NCBI GenBank assembly: GCA_003313425.1 | Contig: NHZP01000056.1 | Coordinates: 62,001 to 126,000, forward strand | Length of the DNA: 64,000 nucleotides | Reading direction: 5' to 3' | From: Pseudopyrenochaeta lycopersici | Taxonomy: Eukaryota; Ascomycota; Dothideomycetes; Pleosporales; Pseudopyrenochaetaceae | In this document: piece after piece, positions 10,281 to 22,389 of the stretch | Numbering within the stretch: position 1 is the stretch's first letter | How the letters are laid out: every line of letters starts with the position of its first letter | Notes under the pieces: generated by a model | What the model was told of the DNA's origin: nothing | What the model saw: only the letters and a program-made list of their open reading frames with translations | Databases searched by the model: none | Translations under genes and position numbers: made by a program

Positions 10281-13213
10281 CAGTGCTCTCATTGGATCGG
10301 ACTCAGTTGGATTGGAGCTGGATTCACCCTAGTCGGCATCGGACTGGACTGAAGTGCTGTACTGGACTGGATCCATAGGCTCTGGAGATCCTGGAGCTCC
10401 GATGCATATACCTGTTTAGGTAGGAGTCTAACCCTTTTAGGTATTGTGAGAGTTGACTCCGAGCCTTAGACGCGTCGCGGCTGTAGAAAATAATCAACCA
10501 ACAACCAATAATTCAGTCAACCCGATTCACCAGCAAAACACGCGGAAAAACGCGTCCTAGACAGGATGACGATGCTGATTTCACATTTCTTGTCCCCCAC
10601 ATGGGCCCCATCATTCTACATTATCATCACCACTATGTCCACGATACCTCAATTATTCAGCGGGCGCGTGCAGCGCTCAAATAATGATGATATTGTTCTT
10701 GCACCGCCCTCAATCAATCCGCGTTCTACACCCTCGCTACAGCCGGATGAATTCAAGCTGCAGGGCAAGGTCTATGTGCGATGTTCCTCACTGGCGAAGA
10801 ACCCGAAGGCGACGAAGAAACGGCAGTCTGTTATCTGGACATACGGCGAGGATATTCAGCTTCGATCAGATTCTACTAAGCGGTTCTGGTACTGCTATCT
10901 CTGTGAGAAACGGCGGTGTCAGCAGGAGCTTCCAATCGTTGATAAAGGCAACTCAACCGCACTTGATCACCTCAAGCAAAAACACCACAATCAATCAGAC
11001 GGGTGAACGGATCAATAACGAGCCTGGACAGACAACAATGGCCTCGCTAGGTTCCTCAATAACACACCTAGTATTTCGAAGAGATCTTGATGTATTTAAG
11101 GAGCTCCTAATTCGATGGATTGTCTGCTGCCATATCGCCTTCTTCCAGATGGAGAATGACTACTTCCGCGAGTTCTTGTTCTACCTTGCTCCGTGGCTAT
11201 CAGATCTCCTTCCAAAAGCGGCAAATACGATCAGGAGATGGGCGAAAGACGCGTTCTTAACGAGAAAGGAAATCCTGAAGAAGGACCTGAACGAGGCTCG
11301 AAGCAATGTATCTGTGTCGTTCGATGTTTGGACAGCACCTAGTTGTATTTGTATCGTTGGGTTAGTTGCTCATTTCATCGACAAGACAGGTAAACGCCGA
11401 TCTACCGTCTTAGGGCTTCGTCAGCTTCATGGATCACATACTGGCGAGAATATCGCAGCTACTCTACTGGACCTGCTTAATGAGTACGATATTCAAACTC
11501 GAATTGGGTTTATCATGGCTGACAATGCGTCCAACAACGATACCTGCGTTGATATCCTATTCCAAGAGCTGTTTCCAAGCATGACGGCAAAGCAGCGGAA
11601 GAAGCGTCGTCTACGGTGTGCTGGCCACATAATTAATCTATGTGCGCACGCGTTTCTAATGGGAAAGGATGCTGAGAAGATTACTAAGGAGATGAACTGT
11701 GCGCTACGCGAAGGTGATTTGAAGAAGGCTGGAGAGCTCTGGAGGAAGCGAGGAGCGCTTGGAAGACTTCACGACGTAATTAAATATATCCGTGGCTCAC
11801 CACAGCGTCGCGAGTTCTTCAGAGACATGACTACTGGCGGTGAACTGGCTGAATTTGATGGGTTAGAGGTGAGTGCATTTCAATCCGATGTGGTTCTATC
11901 TACTCTCGCTACTAATACTCTACCTGCCAATAATCTCAACTATATAGCTTATCCAGGACAACGCAACGCGGTGGAACTCCTTCTTCCATGCAATTACACG
12001 GGCTCTTAACGTCCGGGAGCGGATTCAGATGTTCTGCGCTCAGTACGTGGCTCCTAAGGGGGCTAAACCACTTAATAAGGACGATATCCTTGAGCCACAT
12101 CACTGGAAGCAACTTGAACATCTACACGATCAACTAGAATCGTTCGATGAAGCTACCGTTATGGTAGAAGGTAATCGAACAAATCTAGCCGATCACTTCC
12201 TAACACTAGATTGGCTACTCCTCCAGCTGGATCAGGCGAAGCAGCGGTTTAACGAGCTTTATGAAGAGACGGGATCACCTGAATATAAGTGGCTTGCCGG
12301 CGCAGCAGATGTCTCATGGGAGAAGTGTGAGCACTACTACAACATGGCAGATCAGACAGCGGCCTACTACACTGCAATTACCATGAATCCAACTATGAAA
12401 ACTGCATGGCTTCAGGAGCACTGGGGTGATCACCCTGTACGGTCTACATGGCTTAAGAACAGCGTTATCCCAGCGATAAAGGAGGTTTGGATTCAGGAAT
12501 ATAAAGGCAAGCCAACATCCTCATCACCGGCACCTGCACCTTGCCACCGGCGCGGTCAAAGTCCCAAACGTTATACGTCCTGCAGGGAGCACAAGCGGCT
12601 CAAATTAAGCCATGTTAGCGAATCTCTCCTCTCCAGTCCTGACGAGCTTGATGAGTACCTTTCCACCAACGTTCTTATCACCCAAGATGAGCATTTCGAC
12701 CCTGTTCAGTACTGGAACGATCGATATCATTGCCAACCTAATCTCGCGCGGTTCGCGCTTGACGCCCTGGCCTGCCCCCCAATGTCTGATGAGACTGAGC
12801 GACTATTCAGCAGCGCCAAACTTCTTATCGCCGATCGTCGGTCTGTACTTAAGATGGACATTATCGAGGCCAATGAGTGTCTGCGGGCATGGTATGGGAA
12901 GCCTAGGAAAGGAACATTTGATGAGAAAGATGTCGGTGTTGAAGAAGGAGAACAATGGGATAATTCAGGTGATAAGGTTAATGGTGATGATCTGCCTACT
13001 TCTGACGTGGAAGACGGCGGAGATGGCGATGTCTATGTAGAGTAGGTTAGTCGGCGAAGTTCTCACTATTAAAGAGGTTTACTAATCACTAGACAGAAAT
13101 CTATTTTAGGTAACTGGACTGTATCGGAGCTCCAGGAGCTCCAATCAGCCTTTCCTGCATCGGACTGGATCCTACCCTTAGATCCAATCCAGTCCAATCC
13201 AATGAGAGCACTG
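10281..13213 (+). mobile_element. hAT-B transposon
   Basis: TIRs read CAGTGCTCTCATTGGATYGG at 10281 and, inverted, end at 13213. Subterminal regions are packed with GGACTGGA/TCCAATCC-like motifs on both sides. The 8-bp flanks (CCATGCTC and TTCCAAAC) do not match, so there is no visible target duplication. This may reflect later rearrangement. The right end cuts into the MULE-2 gene. Confidence 0.8.
10635..13045 (+). pseudogene. hAT-B transposase, one frameshift, one intron
   Basis: Exon 1 starts at ATG 10635 (an upstream in-frame ATG at 10566 is also possible). It carries a BED finger (WYCYLCEKRRC...LDHLKQKHH). A one-base frameshift at about 10985-11005 shifts reading to the frame holding the hAT core (LIRWIVCCHIAFF, SFDVWTAPS, RLRCAGHIINLCAHAF). 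A 79-bp intron at 11869-11947 (GTGAGT...CTAAT...ATAG, phase 0) joins FDGLE to LIQDNATRWNS. The last exon carries the dimerisation domain (LACPPMSDETERLFSSAKLL) and an acidic tail ending at 13045. Apart from the frameshift no nonsense codons were seen, so this copy is fairly young. Confidence 0.8.
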
Positions 13214-15832
13214 TTCCAAACGAGTATCGTCCTTTTGTGCGATGGGCGTTTGCGGGCGCGAGCTGCTTGGGTTCGCCTCCTGTCCTTCCAGCACATCGGC
13301 AGAGCCGTCTGCAATGCTTCTACTTCTTTCAGTCGACCGTACACTCTCGTAGATATCCTCGTGTATGTGTGGAGTGGATGGTCTAATGCTGCGATCCGAA
13401 GACGTCATGAAAAGAGCACCGCAGTCCACCATAGGTTGTGGATCTAGTGTGTTGTATAAAGGGGAGCGGCGATCTTCTGATATTCTTTGCCCAACACCTT
13501 CCCCATCGTCAGCTTCGAGAGCGGAGTCGTCCGACACCGAATCACTATGCGCAACGTATATCGAATTGTCTAACTCGTCTATGGTTGGCAACGCCTGCCT
13601 CGCACTCGAAGCGTCCTGCAAACATGAATTGGCTTCATTAATTTTGCGTCGTGCAAGCTGCAGTATCTCAGACCGTTGTACAATCTCTCGTTCAAGCTCC
13701 TCGTTGGATGTTTTGGTCGTTCGTGTAGGAGTAGGTGCCTGTTCATTTTGATCAAGCAAAGGAGTTTGTAGCGAGGGCCCGGTTCGTCTGTAATGCTTGC
13801 CTTCTGACCATACCCATCGTCGAGATTGGGAGGTATCTTGAAGTTCAAATGAAGACGGCTCTCGCCTTGTGCCCCACGGACCGCTACCGCACGAACCCCG
13901 GCCCCGGAACCCTCCTCTCCAGCGCCGTTGGGGTCAGAGTTGCTAACAATCAATCCGATCGGCGGATTGTTAAGCGAACGAGGCAGAATAAGGTCCTTCC
14001 ATAGCTTCACAGACCATTAGGTACGCCTTGCACGCTGAAATAGGATATCTAAGCGTAACAATCCGCCGATCGGATTGATTGTTAGCAACTCTGGTTGGGG
14101 GATTGGTATGGGTTCCCGTGGCCGAGGCCGGACCTCCTCAGACGCCGCTGTACGATCAAGCCACCAATGAGGGTGAAAGTCCGTGACTTCCAACAGGGCT
14201 CCTGTCGCCATTCGTCCAAGAATAATGTGTTTGCAGGGCATGCCATACACATTTGTATAAATACCTTTGCATGGGCCACACGGCTTTTTCCCAGCAACGA
14301 GTTTTTGGCATTGGCCGAGCGCATATTTGTGTACAGTACAGTGTACACATTATAGGCAACGGTATCGTAGATAGCATTTCTAGCGTTGAAAGCTCTACTT
14401 ATAATGCCTTGGCCCTTTGCGTTTTCATACTCAGTGTGCTCGCTATCCCACAGACTCTGCATCAATCGAAAGAAGCAAAACAGATCATTTCGAGACGTCT
14501 GAAGGTATCGCTTAATCTTCGCATGGCACCCCTCCGCCTTTGAGGTCGTGATCGTACCGAAATGCAGGACCTTATTGGTGTAGGCCCGCACAACCTTCTC
14601 CTTATACAGATCGAGCCACTCGTACTCACAGTACTCAGCAACAGCCCGGTGCTTGCTGCGAAGCAGCTCAAGCCGTTCCTTAAGCATATCATCCGTCTCT
14701 GACTCTACCACGCTATTCCAAGCTGCCATGAATGTAGAACAGCCCTCGGAGTCTTTCATCACAATATTTGACTCTGTGGACTTCTCCGGGTCGACAACCT
14801 TTAGCATGTATACCCTTGCTTTTGTAAGGACGTTCTTGTTGATATGCCAATGGCAGAGTAAGGTAGGGACGGAGGGAAATGTGTGTTCAAGCGCGCGTAG
14901 CAATGCGAGGTCACGATCAGTAACGAATACACTTGGATCTCTAATGTTGTTCAGGCGAAAGATCGACTTAAGCCTCTCAAGCGCCCATTCGTAATCCTCC
15001 TGAACCTGTCGAATTTGGAATTAGCCACCAACCCGCCTACTTTCATATATCCACATACCTCATTGTGTTGGAAACACACCCTGAGATTGAACGTGGTATT
15101 CATTCCGGTGCAGCCGACGATGTCAAGTAGCGGGTAATTATATCGATTAGTCTTATATGTACAGTCAAGGATAAGAACGTCGAAGTTTTCCTTGTAGATA
15201 TTCAGGGATCGTGGATGTATCATAAGCAGGTTACTAAGAGTTCCTGCTTTCTCGTGCCCTTCCGGAAATGTCTCGTAAGCGTAGTAGTAACCACCGGCCT
15301 CAAGCTCATGGAATAGAGCCTCCACTATGGATCTCCCTTGCAGAGCCTTTATCTTTGCTTGGACCCGCTCGTTGAAGATATCGCGTTTGGTGATGAGGAC
15401 CCCTGGGAATTGCTATTGCAATTGCGCTTGTGTCTGCCGCACGGCACAGCCGGCCCATAGGTCTTGAGTAATTCTTTCCTTAACGGGGGTTGCCCTTTTC
15501 CTGTGAGCCGCGTATGTTCCAATTGGTGCGGGATTATGATTGTGTTGCCCTTCTCTAATCGTCAGTCGCCACTTCCCATCTGGCTCTTCCTTTCCAACAC
15601 AGCACATCCGGCAGCCAGTTTTCTTGGACGATCGGTTCGGACGTTGGCGAGTTTCTTCGGTAAGCTTCCACTTGTTTGCTGGCTGGCCGTAACAGACGCA
15701 TGCGATTACAATGGTCTTATTGCGGGTATTCGACTTCAGAGTTGACATGGCATATCCAGCTTAACGAGATCTTCTTTTGAGTCGCATAGGCCTTCTGGAG
15801 GCGGCTCTAGGGGCACCGGCATTGGGTCATAC
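13214..15832 (-). pseudogene. MULE-2 transposase (FAR1-type), truncated and interrupted
   Basis: Minus-strand gene with a likely start near 15832 (PVPLEPPPEG) and a frameshift at about 15765. A FAR1-like DNA-binding domain (CRMCC...GQHNHNPAPIG) spans 15740-15420. A TAG at about 15417 replaces a Gln codon. A 53-bp intron at 15006-15058 (GTATGT...GCTAAT...ACAG) joins HNE to VQEDYEWALERLK. The MULE core shows LDCTYKTN and VTDRDLALL, then CHWHINKN. A one-base loss in an A-run at about 14284-14288 shifts the frame before the SWIM finger (CGPCKGIY...GMPCKHII). The MITE at 13935-14093 splits the basic C-terminal tail. If the MITE and one target copy are ignored, the frame continues into the Gln/Ser-rich tail that ends against hAT-B. 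Confidence 0.8.
13935..14093. mobile_element. 159-bp hAT MITE inside MULE-2 gene
   Basis: 38-bp inverted repeats begin CAGAGTTGCTAACAATCAAT and are nearly perfect. Flanking 8-bp sequences GTTGGGGT (13927-13934) and GTTGGGGG (14094-14101) agree at 7 of 8 positions, as expected for a hAT duplication. The first 15 bases match the TIR of hAT-I (39585-42602), so that family probably mobilised it. It has no coding capacity. Confidence 0.9.
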
Positions 15833-15968
15833 GCGTGCGTGCGCTGAGTAGGATGGAGTACTGCGTTGCAAAGTCAGGGACCGCGAAGTTACGCACTGGA
15901 ACGCGTTCTTGAAAGCGTAGCCGGATCGGGTTAAGCGGCATTATTTTACGAGTGATGCCCGACGAGCG

Positions 15969-16021
15969 TTACTCGCCCACCGCGCCAAGTTACGCAGTAA
16001 CTTGGCGCGGTGGGCGAGTAA
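15969..16021. repeat. Perfect 25-bp inverted repeat with 3-base loop
   Basis: Arms 15969-15993 and 15997-16021 are exact reverse complements starting TTACTCGCCCACCGCGCC, separated by GCA. The arms are GC-rich. It could be a fold-back MITE end or the outer end of MULE-2, whose other end was lost to hAT-B. Confidence 0.9.
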
Positions 16022-17394
16022 AACCATTATTGCTCCCGCCTTGGCAAGGTGGTCCAAAACGAAAAGTGGGTGGTCCGAATCAATTCCCTGTTCTGAGCGA
16101 TTGTCACGTGAGGCCGATCGTTACGCGATGAACCTCGGTAACCTTTCGTATTTTTCTCGTCACGACGGGTTTCTGTTGGTATATAAACCCTCATACACTA
16201 TGACCAGGCACGGATTCATGTTTTTGGTCTAGTGGTAAATTTACAACAGTTTCTCGGCACGTAGGAACGGACGTTACTAACCCTAACCCTCAAACAGTGG
16301 TTGAAAGGTTGCAAGCTTCTCAAACTCTGGGGACCTGTAACCTCCGAGTGGGTCCAAACAACGAGAGCATACGCGACTGAGAATCCTCTGCAGGCGGACG
16401 GGCGAAGTCCATAAGAGTTGCATCGGTATTGACGGAGCGTCATTGGCAAGTAAGTAGCTCAGACCAATGGATTCGGGGGGTATGCCACCCGGAAAATGGG
16501 GTTTCCTGTGGAGGCGGTTCGAAAGTGGCCGAGACTCGGGTTAAGAACCAATCGGGTATGCTCAGCGCCGGTCGGCCTTGTGGTCGAGTCATGGTTTATC
16601 GATCTCCTTGCAAGTTGCCTGAGGTGGCGCTCCCGCAAAGTGATCATCCATCTCCTGCCTGCAGCGGCTGGGGCGACTCATTCGGACCTTAACATCCCCA
16701 ACGATACGTCAACAATCCTGGGGGATACGCTTTAACCCCATGCTCTCGCTATAATGCACTAACTGCATCGAAGATTTAGTTTCAACGGCAGCAAAGAACT
16801 GAGGATAATGCAGGCTCAATGTGATCCCTTGGTCTTGTCTCGGAGAGAATGCACGAAAAGCCCATAAGGCGGGTATGCAAAACCATTGGGCTCATGGCTA
16901 GCATCTACTACAATATCTATTGTCTCAGCGTTGATTGAGACCAGTGAGCCGCAGCTTGACGACGCAAAGTGCATCCCTGAGCGGATAGCGAAGGTCGAAA
17001 TTGATCCGTCGTTGTCCACGGAGATTGATGAGGCTGCCAATTGTTTAAAGATCACTTCCGCGGATGATTATAACGATCCGGCAGCGTCTCATGTAAAAAC
17101 TGAGCCTCGTCCACGCCAAACTTGGTACATACTACGCAAAGTTCGACGACGCGCCGGTATACTCATTTGTTCGTCCCGCGCTCACCCTGGACTCGCTTAG
17201 TGTAGGCTTTGCTAAGACTGTCCTAGCTTTTGGGAGCACAGTAGATTCATTGGCCCAGAGGTTTCCGCTGATGATCTAGATCCTTTGTTGCTAGCGAAGC
17301 TAAAGTTATTCGGGAAAGGCTTTTCTTAAGCGAGACAGGGCTGATGTGGAATGAATGATTTGTTGCGTGCAAAAACCGGAAACTGGAAGTGCAA
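16022..17394. other. No convincing gene
   Basis: Several overlapping frames of 60-105 codons exist on both strands, but none shows a recognisable domain or consistent codon pattern. A short telomere-like stretch CTAACCCTAACCCT occurs at 16277-16290. I see no repeat boundary here. Confidence 0.5.
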
Positions 17395-17475
17395 GCGACT
17401 GTACGCCGCTACGGTCCTCCATCCGCACTACAAACACCACGTCGAGGCGCTTTGGAAGGTCCCGGATGTCATCTA
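17395..17475 (+). pseudogene. Short hAT transposase relic
   Basis: About 26 codons read RLYAATVLHPHYKHHVEALW, the segment before the dimerisation domain in hAT transposases (compare YYTAITMNPTMK in hAT-B). It ends at a TAG. No TIRs are visible. It is a small decayed fragment. Confidence 0.5.
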
Positions 17476-18272
17476 GATGTACTTATTCCTTGTACCCACG
17501 AGGTCTCGGGCGCGGACGGTCTACACACTCGCCGGTGGTTGGATATTACAGGAAGGCCCACCCAAATGCTAGCTCATCGCCTGGTCGACAACTCTTCTTG
17601 CCCAATAATGCGCCCAGAAGCGCCGGCTGTCCCATCCATACACAGAGTGTTGTTATTCATGGTGCGATTGCATGTCGGTACTTTTTCTGATGAGAGCAAC
17701 CTTCGCCAAAGGTACCCTTTTCGGCGGAATGCTCGTGATCTGAAACCCATTAGTATCGACCTTGAGACCCAGAGGAACTTTCTGTTCGGCGTCATGACTG
17801 CCGCCCTTGGAACACGCGTTCCTGAATGACATGAGGGCCGATTTGAATCCTGGCTGCGCTTAGTCCGGTCAGGCCAGGGCATTGTATACCACACCGACTT
17901 GTCACATGAGGGCAGAAGAACGATCGCCGTTTCGATCTGGTGCAAGCGATGCATCGCACCCATCCTTTCGAAATGCACGTCAAAAAGCCAATGCAGGCTT
18001 CACCCCAACAATCCGGGGTAGGTCTCTCTACATGAAAAATGCCTGTGGAGCAGCGTTCAACAATGCAAAATTTGGCGGCGAGGTGATATCTCCGCAGATT
18101 GCGAGGCTCTCGTCTTCACCACGACTCGTAGTCGAGAGTTCTGAACCTGAGTACCCGAGTTAATTTCCCCTTCCGCGATGGCCCTTCCGGCGCCGAGATC
18201 CGCACTTCCGAACGGGCTCGGTTGTCAGCGCGAGACTAGCTCAAAGAGGGAATCAGCACTAACAAGACTACT
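17476..18272. other. No convincing gene
   Basis: Open frames of up to about 146 codons overlap on both strands without recognisable motifs. The stretch may hold further decayed transposon sequence or the 3' region of the Gln-rich reading frame to its right. Confidence 0.4.
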
Positions 18273-18273
18273 T

Positions 18274-18831
<558 letters not shown>

Positions 18832-19407
18832 AGAGGTGATTTCGCTAATGGTAGATTGATTGATACTGATACTTGATGGCGTTACTGTGCACTCGTGTGC
18901 CTAACAAATTACTGAGGACAATGCGGGGAAGAGACAGTTGGTTATATTTATACATAGGGTATGTGGTATGATGAACACATGCAAGTGACCAGGAATGTGG
19001 GAACAGTGAAGCGCGACAAGATATCTTAGGTGACTGCGTAGTAGAACATCGAGAGTCTTTTCGAAGGCAGTGCCGATGTGAGAAAGTGCAACCATGCAAT
19101 CGAAACGTGACCGAAAGACAAACTTGCGGATGCTCCGCCAACGCCACATCTGCGATAAGGAAATTAACAGAAACGCTGTGCAGGTAAGGTACCACTTAAG
19201 CCGAGAGAAACCAAGCCAAAGGGGCATCGCGTCCAAAATCATTAGCGTGAAATCGTCGTAAACAGGTTTGCGGGCTTTTGCTTGAGCTGGTGGGGTCTGA
19301 GCGAGACCTGGATAGATATACGTTCAATGTGCCGTTCAGTGTAGGTTCAGTAGCCATGGCGTGAAATTGGGTGCGTGTTTCTGTTCTGGCACATACTTTT
19401 GCGTCTG

Positions 19408-21177
19408 TCACATAGTACGACTGAGAGTAGGGAGCTGCTGGATATTGTGGTCGGCCGTAGTCTGCAGAGCTACCGGTGCCAATGCCCGCCTCAGTGGATC
19501 GTACTGCGAAGTTGAATTCTGGCTTGGGTGTTGAGCGGACGGCGAACTCTGTGGGACTGGAACATGAACATCGAAAGTGGCAGCTTTGGGGACAGTGTAT
19601 TGTGTAGGTTGTGGAGCTTGATGGTGGTGAGGTGGCTGGTACTGCGACGCTGGTACCTGTTGCGCATATGGCGCAGTCGTAGTGGTCTGTGATTGGTCAA
19701 AAGAATAGTGCCGGGCTGGTTGCGACTGGGGCGCGTATTGCTGTGGTGGAGCCGCTGGGCCCGGGAACTGTGGGCTGGGGGGTTGCAGAGAAAAATAGTG
19801 TTGTGGCGAGGGTGGTTGGACACATTGCTGAGTTGAAGGTGGTTGAGGAGCGTACGCCTGCGGGGAAGGTTGTTGGGGAGCATACTGATGCCCGGGCTGC
19901 GTAGCCGAGTATTGAGCGGCAGCCGACTGAGGTGAGGCGTAATGCTGCGGACTGTGGTGGCTTGGTGTATAGTGCGATGCCTGCTGACCATGCCAGTATT
20001 CTGGTACATGTAAGTGAAGAGGAGCATGGGTTTGGATCACAGCGTGTCCTACAACTGCTTGTGTTACAGCTCCGATGACATGATGCTGCAGGTGGTTCGG
20101 CTGGATGTGATGCGGGTAGCCTGCGACAAGCGGCATATCCTTGCTCTCTTCATCCTCAAGATTGACCTTCCAGCCATTGAGCAGCTCCGGTCGAGGTTGA
20201 ATGTCGGCCAACTTGGGATCTTGAAACGGTCTCTTTAACTTTCCACTAACGACATCTTCAAGACTATAGTAGCAGATGATGTGGTGGTTTGTTCCTTGAT
20301 ACTTGACAGAAATGGTCTTTTTCATCAAACCTCCTTCCTTGAACTCGTAGTTGTCGATAAGAGATCCACAGAAGCGTCGCTGTTGGTCCGGAGTGAGGCC
20401 CTGGGCAAAGTTGGCGTACACCTTATTCGTGGAGTCGGCGTCACCAGGTACTGAGCCATTGAATGAAGGGTTATCGTATTCGCCGTCAGAGTTGTTGAGA
20501 TTCTCACCCGTCTCGGTCATCGCAGGTCCAACTCTTTCTTTACGCTTTCGTTTGGTCCCGCACGAAGGATTGAGAGCAGTCCTCTTCTCTTCAAGTTTAA
20601 GAGCGCGTACGAGCTGACGATAGATGAGGTAGTTGTTCTTGACTCGACTAGGCGACCAGTGAACAGTATCAGTCCAGCGTTTGATACCAGAGGCATTCTC
20701 TTCATAAACCAAAACGGTGCCAGAAGTGAGCATCTCTGCCCTTTCTTTGTCGTGAGGTCGACGGCTAATGTGACTCAAACGACCCTGAAGTGAAGCTTCT
20801 ACAATGGTTATGGCATCTTTGGTCGTGTCCAGGAAACCCTGCCAAGTGGGCTTGAAGGCAGGTTGCGCCTTCATCATATTTCCTGTCACTTGGGACCTCG
20901 CGGGTGGCGGCGTATTAGTTCCAGTCGCGAGAACATGGGAGGTAATCGAATGATGGCGTGGTGTTCCGCGCGATGGAGGTTGCAATGGAGGGGTGAAATT
21001 GGCGTACATGGAAGGATCGAAGACATTCGAATATGAAGGATGATGCGAAGCCGAATGTTGTGGCCAATTCCATGTGTCGGTGTCACTGTAACCTTCCACC
21101 TTCTGCACCCCGCCAAGGGACATATCATGCCCAAACGATGGCATCGTCAACGTCGATGCCCTTGTACCTTGCAACAT
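19408..21177 (-). CDS. WOPR-domain (Gti1/Pac2) transcription factor
   Basis: A 589-codon intronless frame. The two WOPR halves lie at about residues 110-187 (TWQGFLDTT, SGIKRWTD, WSPSR, LIYRQL) and 270-333 (GSLIDNYEF, KKTISVKYQG, HHIICYYSLEDV, IQPRPEL), joined by a Lys/Arg- and Asn/Ser-rich linker. The C-terminal 230 residues are Pro/Gln/His/Tyr-rich, as in Wor1, Ryp1 and Sge1, which bind DNA and switch morphology, sporulation or effector expression. The KRWTD threonine matches the known PKA-type site of the family. Positions such as WTDTVHWSPSRV and the RALKLEEKR stretch differ from what I recall of the conserved Sge1 and Pac2 proteins, so it may be a divergent or third paralogue. The start could also be Met12. 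Confidence 0.9.
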   Translation of the reverse strand: MLQGTRASTLTMPSFGHDMSLGGVQKVEGYSDTDTWNWPQHSASHHPSYSNVFDPSMYANFTPPLQPPSRGTPRHHSITSHVLATGTNTPPPARSQVTGNMMKAQPAFKPTWQGFLDTTKDAITIVEASLQGRLSHISRRPHDKERAEMLTSGTVLVYEENASGIKRWTDTVHWSPSRVKNNYLIYRQLVRALKLEEKRTALNPSCGTKRKRKERVGPAMTETGENLNNSDGEYDNPSFNGSVPGDADSTNKVYANFAQGLTPDQQRRFCGSLIDNYEFKEGGLMKKTISVKYQGTNHHIICYYSLEDVVSGKLKRPFQDPKLADIQPRPELLNGWKVNLEDEESKDMPLVAGYPHHIQPNHLQHHVIGAVTQAVVGHAVIQTHAPLHLHVPEYWHGQQASHYTPSHHSPQHYASPQSAAAQYSATQPGHQYAPQQPSPQAYAPQPPSTQQCVQPPSPQHYFSLQPPSPQFPGPAAPPQQYAPQSQPARHYSFDQSQTTTTAPYAQQVPASQYQPPHHHQAPQPTQYTVPKAATFDVHVPVPQSSPSAQHPSQNSTSQYDPLRRALAPVALQTTADHNIQQLPTLSRTM

Positions 21178-22389
21178 AAGGAAGAAGGTTGGCGAATGGT
21201 TTCAGTCGCGTGTCCAAGAGGAGTTCTCGGGTAGAGTAGAGACAGGTTCACCGGATATCGTTTAGATCATGGAAAGAGATGTTGGAACGCAGAAGGAAGT
21301 GAAGAACAGGTGTACAGACAAGTTGGAACGAAAATGCTCTAAAGCAATGTGTGTGCGACTAACGGAGCAGCCGCGGAAGATTGTGATGCGAGAGTCGATT
21401 TCGAGATGGACTACCAGCGAGTCAATGTCTATAGCAGTAATGAATGCTTGCGGATGGGACTTACGGATACGAGTGGCGAGGGAAGGGCCTTGGTTGAGGT
21501 GGTAGTTCAGTGTGGCTAGCGAAGGCGAGTATCACCGTGTTGTGTGTTGGTGGTGTTGATGAAGCTGGAAGGCGGAGCAGGTTGTGTTGAAGCTGCAGAT
21601 TGGTGTTTCCCAGGTGGAATTTGTGCTCTCACTTATTCACAAATGGAAGGGTCGACATTCAGCGTCGATGTTGCAGATGCAATGGAGTGACTGAGGTGAT
21701 TGTTAAGTATTAAGTGGACAATGCCAGTGGGCAGGTCTTGAGAGTTGAGGGGCAGCAACAACAGAACGATGCACGTACAGGCCGTGCAAATAAAACGACA
21801 AGAGAGGTAGGTCGCCGGCGGGAAGTACGAGGGAGTGGTCCAGGGAACTGGTGTATATGTGGGGATTAATAGTGCAGCGTCGGCGAATTGCGACAAGGAT
21901 GGCAAGGTAGGCGGTTCCCTGGAACGATAATAAGGAGAGGAGGGAGGAATAGTAGTAATAGCAACAGCGGCATGAGCAACAGGCATGAGCCGCACTATCT
22001 AGCCTTTGACAGCCGGACGAGGGCTAATGGTAGCGAGCTGGCGACTCCTGGCAGTGACTCAATTTGTATTGGGCAGGTGAAGCGTAAGGGGATATGCACG
22101 AGTGCGAGGGAGCACGGAGACGGTAGGCCGTGGAGAGGTGCTTGGGGAGGAGCTTTTCCTGCTTGGGCTGGCGTACAGTTGATGGACGACAGTACGAAGG
22201 AGCTCGTATTTTTTGAGCACTAGTGCCGCCGCACCCCTTCCCCCCCCCGGGCCCCTACCGATGCGATCGCGTCCCTCCGCCCCATACAACTTCCTCTACT
22301 AACAGGGACACAACAACACAACGCAATAGGATATAGGGCTGAAATTAATGAGGTTATTCAATTATATGTAGATGGCTATAAGTTATAGG
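21178..22389 (-). promoter_or_regulatory. Long upstream region of the WOPR gene
   Basis: About 1.2 kb upstream of the WOPR start is CT/GA-biased with no convincing gene. A 120-codon minus-strand frame at 21633-21995 has no recognisable domain and would lie in a 5' leader. Wor1-family genes are known for very long regulatory regions, so this is probably leader and promoter. Confidence 0.4.

Noticed and set aside
10273..13221. 8-bp target duplication for hAT-B
   Set aside because: CCATGCTC and TTCCAAAC do not match; an apparent GTGCTCTC/GAGAGCAC pair is part of the inverted repeat itself.
16215..16260. tRNA-like A-box (TGGTCTAGTGG) at 16225
   Set aside because: No B-box or cloverleaf fits within the next 100 bases; the nearest GGTTCGA-like site is about 300 bases away.
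16277..16290. Telomere repeat CTAACCCTAACCCT
   Set aside because: Only about two units; too short to argue for an interstitial or terminal telomere.
21633..21995. 120-codon frame upstream of the WOPR gene
   Set aside because: No domain, CT-biased composition and position in the probable leader; no splice evidence that it is coding.
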